Source: Tricholoma matsutake (lineage: Eukaryota; Basidiomycota; Agaricomycetes; Agaricales; Tricholomataceae). From it: 64,000 nt of DNA. The position numbers and the translations under genes are program-made. Every line of letters starts with the position of its first letter. Within the stretch, counting starts at the first letter, position 1. A model generated the notes under the pieces. It had not been told where the DNA came from. It did no database searches and saw only the letters and a program-made list of their open reading frames with translations. Location: contig AP026539.1 of NCBI GenBank assembly GCA_026075535.2, positions 12,524,001 through 12,588,000 on the forward strand, in the 5' to 3' direction. Positions 1 to 10,065 of this stretch are shown in pieces.

Positions 1-176
1 TTACAACTTTGCCAGGAAGACCAGGACTTCACCAGGAATCCACCAGGAATCCTGGTAATTCCTATGTGTGTTTACCAGTCCTACCAGGAATCCACCAGGA
101 ATCTGCCAGGAATCCCACCAGTCCACCAGGACTACCAGGATTCCTCCAGGACTATGTGGGGCAGTGTAAAGTTCAG
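1..176. mobile_element. T-family terminal fragment (mirror of the T1 left end)
   Basis: This stretch is an array of CCAGGA/TCCTGG words ending in ATGTGGGGCAGTGTAAAG and TTCAG. The last 176 bases mirror 17950-18125, the left terminus of T1. The next eight bases, 177-184, are the reverse complement of ATGGAAGG, the T1 target duplication. The rest of the element lies outside the window. Confidence 0.85.
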
Positions 177-2286
177 CCTTCCATGTACATGGGATGCCAG
201 TCAACTTGACAACATTGGTTGTGGGCATGGTCATGAAATGCAGGAACAACCCCCTGTAAATGTAAGGCAACCATCTTTGCTCTGAGAAAAATTCTGCCCA
301 GAGTCTTGATAAAGGCACACATGATGTCATAACCAAGTCCAATGTCTGCCCCATATTGATCTAACAGCCAATTTCCGATTGCTAAGGGATACTTCATCCT
401 GTCAGGAGGGTCAAAATATAACTAATCCCATATGGAAACATGACACTTACAGTTCTCCACTGTGTATCATGTTGCAAATAACTAGAAGATGACCATGGTG
501 GCAGATGGCTATGAAAATTCCTGTGATAGCAAACAAGTTGATTGAAGTTGAAACAATGCAAACATTTTTTTTTCTTCAGGTCCTGCACTTTGCCAGTGCT
601 CAACACATACATTGATCACCTGTTGGGCCTCACCATCCTCAGTGATGTTGAGCCAGGTGATATTATCATCTCCAGCATCTTGGTTGAATCCAGGTGGAGA
701 TGGAGAAGAATGGTTTTCGGGTGCAGTAGATGTACCTGCATCAGGTGTAGTGTTTGGCAAATGGGGGGTGCCACCCAAACTTGCAGACAGCTAAGGGACA
801 AAGTAGTGTGTGGGAGAAATGATGGATATTCAACTACATACTTAGAACTCACATTTTGATGGGAGTTGATCACTTCATCTTTGAATTGATCGACTTCTTT
901 GGGTTTCAGCCACCAAGAGGATGTTGATGCATGGTCATCAGCCTGAGACAAGCCTGAGCGAAAGGTGTTGTCAATGAGTTTCAAAGAATTATTGCTGTCC
1001 ATTGCTGCGAGCATGGAGAACTTCATCAGCAACTTGTTTGTGAGTTTATACATACATGGTGGACAGAGATTGCATGAGCTCCAATCACCACCTCTACACA
1101 ATGCCTGCTGCACATGCACATCCACTGCACATAGCATCTCTAAGTAGCAGTCATAGGAAGAGCTAAGTTGCTCTGTAAGATGAGACTTCCTTGAAATCTA
1201 ATGAAAAAGAAACAGCAGATGAAATGAGTCGTGAAATAACAAGGGATGTATTCTCATGCAGTGAAGGTGGCTCAGGGTTTCGAAAGAGCATCCAGACTGC
1301 AGCATGGACAAATGAAGTGTAGCTGACAATATATATCAAGCAGCTGGAATGAGAAAGCAATGACAGGCTTTTCAGGAGTAGCGCCAATGAATCCATGATA
1401 GGTAAGGGTTTCATTGGTGTAGTTTGCCCCAGGTACATGTAAAAATGTATGTGGTGTATATTCTGTCAAGTGGAAGTCAGAAATTTATTATTAATTTGTC
1501 TGTATAGGGACTCATGATGAAAATCAATGACCATTATTTGCCAGGTTGAATCTTGATGGCATGTAGATACAGCAGGATCATTGCCCATGAACTTGACAGG
1601 TGCTGATGGTGCATTCTGTGGCAAGGAGCCTGCTTTGTTGTGTTTCCATGCCAGATAAGCATCTACTAATTGTGGCAGTTGCTTTCACCAGGAGTTGATA
1701 CATTCTTGAATCTTATTCTTATGAGTACATAGATCACCTCATTTCCTGTAGTTGGTGTCACAATAACAAAAATAAAATAAAAATGAGCCTGCACATACTG
1801 AGAATCGACATCTTTGATGATTTTCTGGAAAACAGACTGCCCTCCAGCATGACAAAAATAATTTGTGGGAACCCAAAGAGAATTGTAAGCGAGTGCATAA
1901 TGTGATTGCCCAATTCTTTAAATGTGATACATTCCTTCTTCACCTGGTGGCAACATATATAGGCCAGCCTTCTCTCCCTCAATATCCTCCCATCCATTGT
2001 ACTGCTCTTCAGCCTGTGAACTGTCAACATCAATATCAACCATCAATTCCTCTTCTTGGCTTGCAAAGCTAAGTGCTACAATGTGAGAAGAAATAAATCA
2101 TCAGTGAACAAAAGGATGTTGGCACATCAGTACTTACCTGCAAGTTGATCATACCAATTCTGCCTCTCCTTGCAAAGCTGTGCAGAGGTTTTGTTCAGAT
2201 GAACAACAATGCTGCATTCAGTGGCTTGATGCTGAGAACCAAAATGAATCTTACCGCTTAATAGGCCCATTGATGGCATCATCCAT
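177..2286 (-). pseudogene. KDZ transposase, N-terminal part, left-arm copy (broken)
   Basis: This is the mirror copy of the KDZ transposase segment at 15840-17949, in the opposite orientation. It has the same exons: the cysteine motif CPPC, the stretch AAMDSNNSLK, and KYPLAIGNWLL followed by GYDIMC. Two substitutions give Phe for Ser and Met for Thr in overlapping frames. The gene is cut at 177 by the T-element end, and the 75-bp Gypsy scrap lies at 1851-1925. No C-terminal half is present on this side inside the window. It is a duplicated relic, not a separate gene. Confidence 0.8.
1851..1925 (+). mobile_element. 75-bp Gypsy chromodomain scrap inside the KDZ exon (left copy)
   Basis: This is the mirror of 16201-16275. 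Read on the + strand it encodes a chromodomain piece (WEPKENCKR) nearly identical to the chromodomain of the Gypsy element at 25.4-25.65 kb. It interrupts the KDZ reading frame. Confidence 0.75.
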
Positions 2287-2741
2287 GGAAATGACAAGTA
2301 AGTAAATGTGACACAACAACAGGCAAGTGCAACAGCAGCAGACAGTGAGGGCTCAACAGTCAGAACAATGATAAGCAGGGATGATGGGTGATGATGGGCG
2401 CCGATGCAGCCAGAGAGCACAGTATGATGGGGGAAAGCCATCTTTCCCATGGGAGGTTGATATCACCAAGATTGAGGAAGTTAAGCAAACAATGGTGAGG
2501 TACCTGACAATGGCCAACATGTGGGAAAAGTATCTGTGGAAGCAAATGACAATGATGGCTATGGGCAGCAATGATGGACATGATGAGCATGCAGTAGTAG
2601 GCAGTGATGGGCGGTGATGGATGTTGATGAATGTGAACTGAGGTTTCCCTGATGGCACTTGGTAATGGATGGAATAGGTGATCAGATAGCTGGTGATGGG
2701 CCCTGATCAAGGTCTGCTGAGGTTTGGCCAAAGGTACCTAA
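2287..2741. other. Unassigned stretch upstream of the KDZ relic (left arm)
   Basis: No family was recognised. A + strand frame at 2381-2617 includes YDGGKPSFPWEVDITK and then a Met-rich run, which could be a gag-like relic. The DNA is rich in GATG/CATC repeats, so the long frames may be chance. It mirrors 15385-15839. Confidence 0.4.
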
Positions 2742-3073
2742 TGTCGGTAGGAAGGTGGGATCGCAGACAGGACTGATGGTGGCAGGACAACTTTTATTTA
2801 TTAGGAAAAGTGTACATATCCAACATATATATTGGTGGGTAAGGGAAATCAGTGGAACCAAGGCTGATCAGTTGGCATGACATGATGGGATCATGTCAGC
2901 TTATATGCTATGTATTGTGGGAATGGTAGGTGGAAGAGTAGAAGGAGGATGAGATTGGGGTCAATATGGCACCACACAGTATACAAGGGATAGGGAATAG
3001 GGATGATTCTGGGGTTGTGAGTTGATCAGAGAGGAACATCAAGTGTGTGGAATGGTACCAGTGTGAGTTGACA
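2742..3073 (-). repeat. Possible solo LTR (left arm)
   Basis: This 332-bp block begins TGTCAACTC and ends CTACCGACA on the minus strand, giving TG..CA ends. It contains AATAAATAAAAG and the purine/pyrimidine-skewed stretches seen in LTRs. No target duplication is visible, and the second LTR is absent. It mirrors 15053-15384. Confidence 0.4.
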
Positions 3074-3283
3074 ATATGTCAGCCATCATCACAACACATT
3101 CAATCAAACCAGGACCAGGGCACTACCTTTGGGACCTCTTTCCTCGACAACTGCAAATGGTGACCACAACCGGTCTTTGGAGATATCCCAGAACAACCAG
3201 CAGAATGAAGATGAAATACTCCTCCACACTAATACTTTACATTACAGTGACTTTATGTCCACTACTTTATGTGGGATCCCCAC

Positions 3284-3727
3284 TAGTGTTTGAAGGTCCA
3301 GTCCATGGTTATGTAACAGTCTTTTGGAATTTTGAGATGTAATCTGTTTGTTAAAGCCTTCCAACTTATCCTGGCATTTCAGGACTTTTTGTACACAATG
3401 TCAAGATATGATTGAGAAAGTTTTGTCATTATGCCTCTGTGGTTTTGACAGCATTACACATATTAAACATAAAACAATTTTCCCAGTCTATACATTTTCC
3501 AAGGTTTTGAGAAAAATGTATGAACTGGAAAAATTGTTTTATGTTTATTATGTTTAATTCTGTAAAAACACCTGAAGTATAATGACAAAACCTTTTTGGT
3601 CCTATCTTGGCATTGTGTACAAAAAGTCTTGAAATGCCAGGATAAGTTGTAGGGCTTTAACAAGCAGACTACATCTCAAAATTCCAACAGACTGTTACAT
3701 AACCATGGACTGGACCTTCAAGCACTA
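3284..3727. mobile_element. hAT-type foldback MITE (left arm copy)
   Basis: This 444-bp near-palindromic element has ends TAGTGTTTGAAGGTCCAGTC and its reverse complement. It is flanked by a perfect 8-bp duplication ATCCCCAC (3276-3283 and 3728-3735), as expected for hAT. Each half carries the same inner words, for example CTTATCCTGGCATTTC and TTTTGTACACAATG. The short frames inside are reflections of this symmetry and not genes. Confidence 0.92.
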
Positions 3728-3790
3728 ATCCCCACTACACTGTAATTTACCCTCCCCCACCCTGTCAAAGTGCCTACAAAATATATTTGT

Positions 3791-3879
3791 GCAGAGTAAG
3801 GATTGAACTCAAGGCCATTTGATGAGAGTGATCACATGACAAACTAAACATGTGTCCTTAACCAGTTGAGCCACAGGAG
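3791..3879 (-). ncRNA. tRNA-like (pol III box) module
   Basis: On the minus strand an A-box-like TGGCTCAACTGGTTAAGG is followed about 45 bp later by a B-box-like GAGTTCAATCC. It lacks a convincing closed acceptor stem, so I read it as a tRNA-derived module and not as a working tRNA. It faces outward from T5. It mirrors 14247-14335. Confidence 0.65.
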
Positions 3880-3954
3880 AATTATTAGTTAGTAATATAA
3901 GGTTTATTCATGACACTCAAACTCACAACTCTTTTAACTTTTTTTGAAGTAATT

Positions 3955-4215
3955 AAGATCAATTTTTTTAACCACATCCCTCACGTTGAACGCAAGGGAG
4001 TGGGGATGATTATTACATACATAAACAAAAAATCCTCTCACAAGATGCAAGAGGGAGTTTTATTTATATACATAAAAACCTAACCCCTTGCATTTGGTGT
4101 GAGGGGGGAGGTAAAAACATGAAGAAAAAAATCCCTCCCCCATGCAAAATGGGGGGGGGGCACAATACTAATAAATAACTAAAAGTACAAAAAACATCCC
4201 TCCCCATGTGAAGTG
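3955..4215. repeat. Array of GC-rich hairpins in AT-rich DNA (left arm)
   Basis: Five stems of the form YCCCTY..RAGGGR are spaced about 30-60 bp apart by A/T-rich linkers. Examples are CCCCTTGCA..TGTGAGGGG and CCCTCCCCCATGCA..GGGGG. Stem sequences differ while pairing is largely kept. The same array type occurs at 48.96-49.07 kb and 62.64-62.90 kb. It mirrors 13911-14171. Confidence 0.75.
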
Positions 4216-4259
4216 TGGGGGAGAGGGAGGGGATGTGACCCCGCTGTGCTAGGTGTGTT

Positions 4260-4860
4260 GTCTGTCATTCCACCCACGATCCACCCCACGAGCAGTTGCT
4301 CATGAGGCTGGGGGTGGGTGGCTTGTCATTGTTATTGTTCCACCCACGATCCACCCCACAAGCAGTTGCTCATGAGGCTGGGGGGTGGGTGGTGTGTTGT
4401 TGTCACCTCCTGTCCCTGTGCCTGGGTGTTGTTCCACCCATGTTCCACCCCACAAGCAGTTGCTTGTGAGGTTGGGGGTGGGTGGCTTGTCGTCATTTGT
4501 TGCCGTCATTGCCCATTTGGATTTCTGTCTTTTTTTTTTTTTTTTGGGGGAGGTGGGGGGGGAGGGGTTTGGGCATGTCAGTGCAACATGGCACATGTAT
4601 GGGGGTTGGTGGGTGCTTACTAGGCAGGTATCCCCCTTCTGGGGTCTCCTGGCATCCCTCAGCACCCTCCTAGCCCATGTCAACAGCCTCACCCATTTGA
4701 ACAGGGAGGAGGGGAATTGGGTGGGTGTCATTGTCATATCCCTCATTGTCTCCCTCCCCCTCCCCCCTCATCTCCCTTTCCTCTCGTCTCCCATCCCCCT
4801 TGTCATCATTCCACCCACCACCCCACGAGCAGTGGCTTATGAGGCTGGAGGTGGGTGGTG
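4260..4860. repeat. GAGCA..TGCTC hairpin words (left arm)
   Basis: Several units of the form CCACCCCACRAGCA-GT-TGCTYRTGAGG are followed by CTGGGGGTGGGTGG. They occur near 4285, 4360, 4455 and 4825. The inner stem is kept while its bases vary, for example CACAAGCA paired with TGCTTGTG and CGAGCA paired with TGCTC. The long G/V- or P/H-rich frames here are composition artefacts. Confidence 0.75.
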
Positions 4861-5049
4861 TGTCCTTGTGGGGTGGATGGTGGGTGGTGTGTTGTTCTGT
4901 GGTTGGCATCGGTTTTGTCAGTGTCGTGGGGCTGGGGGCAGGTGGTGTGTATAGGTGGTTGTGGTGGGGCCCTGGTGCTCGTTTTCGTCTGTTTTGGGGG
5001 GGTTTGCATCGTCCTGCATTGTCGTCTGTTGTTACCTGTAGATTAGAAC

Positions 5050-5147
5050 CTAAAAAACAAAGAAAACAATTAGTTAGTTGATAAAAAGAAGAAATGAATA
5101 AATAAAAATTACCTATGGCCCAAACAACACAATTGCATTGTTTGGGC
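5050..5147 (-). other. Hairpin plus spliceosomal intron unit 2 (left arm)
   Basis: On the minus strand a hairpin GCCCAAAC..GTTTGGGC (5118-5147) precedes an intron GTAATT..CTAACTAA..TTTTTTAG of 63 bp (5050-5112). It mirrors 12979-13076. Confidence 0.75.
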
Positions 5148-5216
5148 TCACATTGCTTCTGGTCAGCTTGTTGGCAGCTCTTTGTGGCCGTGGAGTTGTT
5201 ACCTGTAGATTAGAAC

Positions 5217-5314
5217 CTAAAAACAAAAGAAAACAATTAGTTAGTTGATAAAAAGAAGAAATGAATAAAAAAAAATTACCTACAGCCCAAACAACACAAT
5301 TGCATCGTTTGGGC
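5217..5314 (-). other. Hairpin plus spliceosomal intron unit 1 (left arm)
   Basis: On the minus strand a hairpin GCCCAAAC..GTTTGGGC (5285-5314) precedes a 63-bp intron (5217-5279) with a GTAATT donor, CTAACTAA branch site, T-rich tract and TTTTTAG acceptor. Units 1 and 2 are tandem duplicates of about 165 bp that include the exon AACAAGCTGACCAGAAGC. It mirrors 12812-12909. Confidence 0.75.
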
Positions 5315-5573
5315 TCGCATTGCTTCTGGTCAGCTTGTTGGCAGCTCTTTGTGGCCATGGAATGGGGCTGGGAGTGGGTGGAGGTGATGTGGGTAGAGTG
5401 GAGATGGTGGTGGTAGAGAGGGAAGGAGGGAGGGAGTGAGGTGGCAGTGTGGTCATCGTCGATGGTGGTGGTGGTGAGTGATGAGCTGGCAATGTTGATG
5501 ACGTGGCTGTGTGCTTTGTCATACAAAGCCAAACAGTCGTATGCAGTTGCATCAATGGCTATAAACAATAATG

Positions 5574-5650
5574 GCTGCATAGTGTAACGGTAATGTGTGT
5601 CTGTACTTTATTAGTTAACCATGAGGCTCCGAGTTCAAACACCATTTGTG
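5574..5650 (+). ncRNA. tRNA-like module of T5
   Basis: An A-box-like TAGTGTAACGGTAATG is followed by a B-box-like CGAGTTCAAAC. It points outward, through the subterminal array, towards the terminus at 5899. It mirrors 12476-12552. Confidence 0.6.
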
Positions 5651-5907
5651 ACATTATTTTGCTAAGCTCAAATGGTCTGCTTGGATGCATGTGGACTGTC
5701 CTTGCTGGTCTGACCTGCTCAATCACAGATGTGGATGGACAAAATCCGCAGAATCCATGTTAATCTGCACTGATCTGTGCAGACTGGCACACCCTGTTGC
5801 ACAGCTAAAATGGTTTATTGTATGGATTGCAAATCTGCACGGAGTCCATGTAATTCTGCAAGGATCCCTGTGGAACATATGGGGCAGTGTAAAGACCTCA
5901 GGAATAA

Positions 5908-6215
5908 TTACCTGGTAGCTCAGTGGTTAAGCATGCTGTTATATGTGTAGACCCAAGGTCGAGTGTTCAATTCTTGTTTTACATCAAACCTTTATTTGGG
6001 AAAGCATGTGCATTGGTTATTCTGATTATTCCAGTTGTGATGAGTCCAGTCAGATTCCAGGGATTCCAGGTGTAAATTTGATGCCTATCATGCTGCATAG
6101 GGAGAACTACATACAAAAAGAATTCCACCAGATTCCAGAAATTCCAGAAATTCTGGCCGGACAAACCAGAATCCAACTGGAATTCAACCAGAATAGGTGG
6201 GGGAGTGTAACGTAC
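5908..6215 (+). mobile_element. Second T-family terminal fragment: tRNA-like head, array, terminus
   Basis: An A-box-like TGGTAGCTCAGTGGTTAAGC (from 5913) and a B-box-like GAGTGTTCAATTC (from 5961) are followed by an array of CCAGAATTCC-type words and a terminus GGTGGGGGAGTGTAACGTACTC near 6196-6217. It begins 9 bp after the T5 terminus and abuts Copia sequence, so one T element appears to have landed in another that already sat in Copia. It mirrors 11911-12218. Confidence 0.6.
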
Positions 6216-6319
6216 TCCCGCTACAGGTGTCACCATGCAATACCCATAGCAGTTGCGAGGCATTCCTTTTTTCATGGGCAATTAGATAGGCAAGTAGTTA
6301 CAAGTGTGTTTTTGTGCAG
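6216..6319. other. Copia 5' remnant next to the T fragment
   Basis: Short coding-like remnants lie ahead of the reverse transcriptase start. The mirror on the right is 11807-11910. Confidence 0.35.
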
Positions 6320-7730
6320 GAAGAGTTGCATTTGCTGAAGGAGATGGGCACTTAGGAACTTGTGCAGAAACCTCCAAATGCAGTCCCTATCTCCAATAAA
6401 TGGGTGTTTATAAAGAAAAAAAATAATCAGGAGGATGAAATAAGGAAATGAGTAAGAGTGGTAGTAAAAGGATGTGCACAGTGGCCAGGTTATGATTATA
6501 TGGAAACCAGATGGATGTCAAGGGGGCTTACCTGAACAGCATTTTACAAGAGGAAATTCACGTGTGACAACCTGAGGGATGCGAGGATGAAATGGACCAA
6601 GTCTTCAGCTGGTCAAGCTCTCTACAGCCTAAAACAGACAGGGAGAGAGTGGAATAAGCAGCTTGATGAAAAACTCAAGTCTCACAGCTACAAATGCTTA
6701 CTCATGGATTCTTGCATTTACATTTGATGGGATGGAGATGACATCAGAATTATGGCCATCTGGGTTGATGACTCACTTCTCTTTGCATTGTCTGATGTGA
6801 TGATGGAACATATAAAGAACATGTTACACTCAGAATGGCAAGTTACAGACCTTGGGGAACCAAGCAAGATTGTTGGTGTAGAAATAAATCATACCAGCAA
6901 TTCTGTCACTATTTCTCAACAGAAATATATTGAAAATATACTCCTCAAGGAGGGGATGGCTGATGTGAACCCTGTGAGTATACCTATGGATCAAAATATT
7001 AAGCTAGGACCAAATCTAGATCACAATGAGCCCAACTGAAGTAATTCATATGCAAAATTATTGGGAAGGCTACAGTTTATCGCAAACTCCACAAGACCAA
7101 ATATCTCATATGCCATAAGTAAATTGGCTGCCTATACTGCTAACCCAGGTCCCCAACATCATGGTGCATTAAAGTAGATACTCAGGTACCTTGCAGGTAT
7201 GAAAACTCTTGGGATAACTTATCGCACATCTCAGGATGTGACTGGAACAAATAACCTCTTCCATGGGTATGCAGATGCTGCCTTTTCAAATGTGGACAAC
7301 CACAAGTCCACAATGGGATACATTTTCTTCACAGGAGGGGGAGCAGTGACCTGGAAATCAAAGAAACAAATGATCATAGATAGTCTTGTCATTCATGGAG
7401 GCAGAATATGTAGCTCTCTCGGAGGCTGGATGCAAAGTGACATGGCTCAGAAATCTATATGGTGAACTCAGATTTGTTCAAGGGGACCTGATGATTATTT
7501 TTGGAGACAATGAGGGGTCTGTAGTATTAACACACAACCGACAATTCCATCAATGGTCAAAGCACATCGCTCTTTGCCATCACTGGGTCAGGGACCTCAT
7601 GAATGAAAAAGTTCTTGATATACAAAACTGTCATGATCCAGAGCAAATGGGAGATGTATTAACTAAAGCTCTACAAAAGCCAAAATTTACTCAACATAGA
7701 GAAGAGATGGGCATCCAGTTGACACACTAG
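6320..7730 (+). pseudogene. Ty1/Copia pol fragment: reverse transcriptase and RNase H
   Basis: Translated pieces read as a Copia polyprotein C-terminus. NKWVF marks the start of the reverse transcriptase. IWVDDSLLFA (from about 6755) is the catalytic YVDD motif with Trp for Tyr. LGRLQF, STRPNISYA and GYADAAF follow, then the RNase H motifs GGGAVTWKSKKQ, EAEYVALSEA and GDNEGSV. The tail ends at 7730 just before a polypurine tract. Several in-frame stops and shifts (near 6730, 7037, 7175 and 7400) break it. The 5' two thirds (gag, protease, integrase) are missing, and a T-family fragment abuts it upstream. The palindrome boundary (7334) falls within it without breaking it here, so this is the original copy. 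Confidence 0.88.
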
Positions 7731-7827
7731 ACACCCAGTAGCTTTCCTCGCATGTGAATAGGTTTTTCCCACAGGGTTTTCCACCTCACAGAGGTTTTGA
7801 CACACCTGGAAGAAGTCACCATTCCTG

Positions 7828-7846
7828 TGGTAGGCTTGAGGGGGAG
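7828..7846 (+). other. Polypurine tract of the Copia element
   Basis: TTGAGGGGGAG lies immediately before the LTR start and downstream of the pol stop, at the place expected for plus-strand priming. Confidence 0.6.
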
Positions 7847-8026
7847 TATTGGGATACAGGCAAGCCATGCCTGGTCCGAGTAAATAATGCTATTATTAGT
7901 ACATGCTATATATAGAACATAGTACACTCACTACTGCAATACTTAGGAGTATACAAGATGTCTAGGTCTCTCTTTGACTCTCATGCTTAATAATAAGCCC
8001 TTCCTTGAACAATTATAATCCCAATA
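7847..8026 (+). repeat. Copia 3' LTR (180 bp)
   Basis: The block starts TATTGGGATA and ends ATAATCCCAATA, giving inverted ends (canonical TG..CA changed to TA..TA). It directly follows the polypurine tract. The bases after it, TTGGTATCGCTG, resemble the initiator-tRNA primer-binding site normally found after a 5' LTR. Confidence 0.65.
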
Positions 8027-8402
8027 CTTGGTATCGCTGTACTTGCACCATGGGTTTGCGATAGTTATCAAGAAATGATGTATCAACATCACAGCATCGG
8101 CTGTCTAGGTTCACAACAAACCTTGGAGAACTGGACTGAACTGAACTGCGGCAGCACTAACTATGTTGCATGTCACCCGTCACGTTCACCATGTCGAGAT
8201 AAACCAATACATAAAATTTATAAATACAAAGCCTACATGTTTCTAATAGTTTTGGGATATTTCGGATATTTTATCCCATTCTGGAATCACATTTGGACTT
8301 AAATAAAGTGTGAATAGCGTTCAGTTTCTAGCAGTCTTCATGTGTGTTGAATCCCTCTGTATTTCTCTGTGCAGCGGTTAATTGCTCGAGCTGCCAAGTG
8401 TG
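8027..8402. other. Spacer DNA, no gene recognised
   Basis: This unique-looking stretch with near-normal CpG content lies downstream of the secreted-protein frame. No coding or repeat feature was identified apart from the possible primer-binding-site remnant at its start. Confidence 0.4.
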
Positions 8403-8816
8403 TCAGATTGGTATCAGTTGTCTCACATCATAAACAGGTATAGACAGCACCTTTTTGTTCTCACGGTGACCCTCGTATGGTGTCATTACCAATTTAAAAA
8501 CATCGGCACAGCACCTCGTGCAATCAGTGACTGTTATGCAGACATGCAGGCTTGGTATAACTTTTGAACCGGGGTTCCCGCCGCAGCAGCATACTGGTGC
8601 TTCTCCTTGCGGCACATTCCAAAACATACTATAGGGTTGCCAATCAGTCAAAGAACATGCCAGTGCGAAATTGCTCGTAGAGTCGTACTGCTGGCTGGTA
8701 GACTTGGAGGCTGATTCACCCGTGGCGAGTATAGCAGGCATCAATGCAAGCAAGATGAGGCCCACGGAGACGATACGCGTCATCCTCAAGCTTTGAAGAA
8801 GTTGTGAAATGGTCAC
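8403..8816 (-). CDS. Candidate small secreted cysteine-rich protein
   Basis: This 137-residue frame has a second Met at residue 12 (8783), which I prefer as start because it gives a clean signal peptide: MTRIVS, then the hydrophobic run VGLILLALMPAI, then LATGES. The mature part has eight cysteines: one alone, a CCC triplet followed by GG, then single C, single C and CC. The spacing does not fit hydrophobins. A GTAATG donor-like site follows Asp-Val-Phe-Lys near residue 109, so the true C-terminus may be spliced. A TATATATA stretch lies about 110 bp upstream. I do not recognise the family; an effector-like or cell-wall role is only a guess. It sits in the low-repeat palindrome spacer and may be one of the few host genes here. 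Confidence 0.5.
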   Translation of the reverse strand: MTISQLLQSLRMTRIVSVGLILLALMPAILATGESASKSTSQQYDSTSNFALACSLTDWQPYSMFWNVPQGEAPVCCCGGNPGSKVIPSLHVCITVTDCTRCCADVFKLVMTPYEGHRENKKVLSIPVYDVRQLIPI

Positions 8817-10065
8817 AGAAATGGTATGATATAAGTTGAATGAGAACTTGAACGTGAAGAACTATAGTCAAGGAGGCAAACGAATGATTGAGATATATAT
8901 ACTAAATAATATGTCGCTTTTAAGTAACAGGTACCTAGGTATCATAACCCTAGAAATTGTGGTGCCACGTTGTGATTGTGGTTGGTGTGGAACCACAAAT
9001 GTTGTGTGGTAGTGGTGTGGCGTCCCGAAAGTATTTTTGGCACCACACCTCATTGTGGCGGTATCCATAGGCAGCGTATGGTTTGCATGGCACCATACCA
9101 GCCACACATTGCCACACAGGTTTGAGTTTTCCTGATGTACTCTTTTACGGTCGGTACAACTATCTGTCCGAGATCATGACTACACATCTAAACTCGTAAC
9201 CTACATCTATTCGGCATAACCAATGGTCACAGCAGTGCTGGTCCAAGCTGGTCCGCAGATTAGATTCTGGAAACACCGGCGGAAAGTCGTCACCTCAATC
9301 ATGATGCATTCGGATGGACCAAGTAGCTAAGCGCTAAGCAACGGCGTTGGAAGACCGACGGTTCTTAGCATTAAATCTGCCGGTGATTGCAAGCATGCTA
9401 TCGCAAGGGGGAAGTTTGAAACTCGTATTGGTATTGGAGGATTGAGCCGTTCTCGGTCTCGTTTCATTTCCAAATATATGTCCTCCTCTCACACCTTGGC
9501 ATGTGATCATTCACTGATACGTATGTGCTAAATCTCTGAGGCAACAAGTGAATCTACGTGAATTGATTCATTCTCCACCAAAGAATGAAATGGAAGTTAG
9601 ATTTCTACCTTGAAGACTGTGATCCATGGTAGCAGTGGACTAATCCTAGTCTGTCCATTGGGTGCAGCCAAGATTTTGCCAAGATTGAGCTAAAAACGGA
9701 ACGCCGCAAAACTAGTCTCCATGAAATGTTGTACGAGAATTATTCGAGCTCGTTTATTGAGAGACCCTCGCCACCTGGCGACTTCATTACAAGTCTTTAC
9801 AGCTGAAACATTAGTGAGTCTACTCCTCATCTCTGTTTGATACGTAATACTAGTGATTCAAACATGGCTCACAGCACTTTGTCAGCACTCTCGGAGCTCC
9901 ACTTCTCACGAATCTGCCGGCCATTGGAAGAGAAGATACAGGGTGACTTCCCATAAGGATCTAGAAATGTTTGGGAACTTGAAACAGCGCACTCTGGAGT
10001 TGAAAATAATTTGAATTGTATATTTTCTAGATGTTCCTAACCCGTAAGCCATTTCTGCCATCATA
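8817..10065. other. Non-coding spacer with a GTGG-rich inverted-repeat patch
   Basis: No gene was recognised. At 8959-9120 GTGGTGCCA and TGGCACCAC form an inverted pair within a GTGTGG/CCACAC-rich patch, possibly a short MITE. The remainder is unique-looking and has more CpG than the repeats. Confidence 0.4.

Larger units (their letters stand above)
3736..5899 (-). mobile_element. Non-coding T-family element T5 (left arm copy)
   Basis: Read on the minus strand from 5899, the order is: terminus ending GGGGCAGTGTAAAGACCTC (5881-5899), subterminal array (5660-5880), outward-facing tRNA-like module, T/C-rich leader, two hairpin-plus-intron units, a run of GAGCA..TGCTC hairpin words, a hairpin array in AT-rich DNA, and a second outward-facing tRNA-like module near 3791-3879. 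The second terminus is degenerate (TGTAATTTACCCTCCCCC near 3745-3765), and the MITE lies in or next to it. No conserved protein is encoded. The inner end and the target duplication are unresolved. Confidence 0.65.
1..7334. repeat. Left arm of a giant inverted duplication
   Basis: Bases 1-7334 recur in reverse complement at 10792-18125, with position x matching 18126-x and no visible indels. Nearly all open frames in the arm have identical mirror copies. I found two substitutions, both near the outer end: A233 against C17893, and A288 against C17838. The inner edge falls inside a Copia RNase H region, at the shared bases ending in TTCTTCACAG. The outer edge is not reached, because base 1 still matches. 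The arm holds a T1 terminal fragment, a KDZ half-gene, an LTR-like block, a MITE, a hairpin/intron element and a Copia fragment. Confidence 0.97.

Noticed and set aside
3284..3727. Two homologous small proteins MLKP..NLSWHF in opposite orientation
   Set aside because: They are mirror translations of the palindromic MITE.
8403..8816. Hydrophobin
   Set aside because: Eight cysteines are present, but the order C, CCC, C, C, CC does not fit the hydrophobin pattern.
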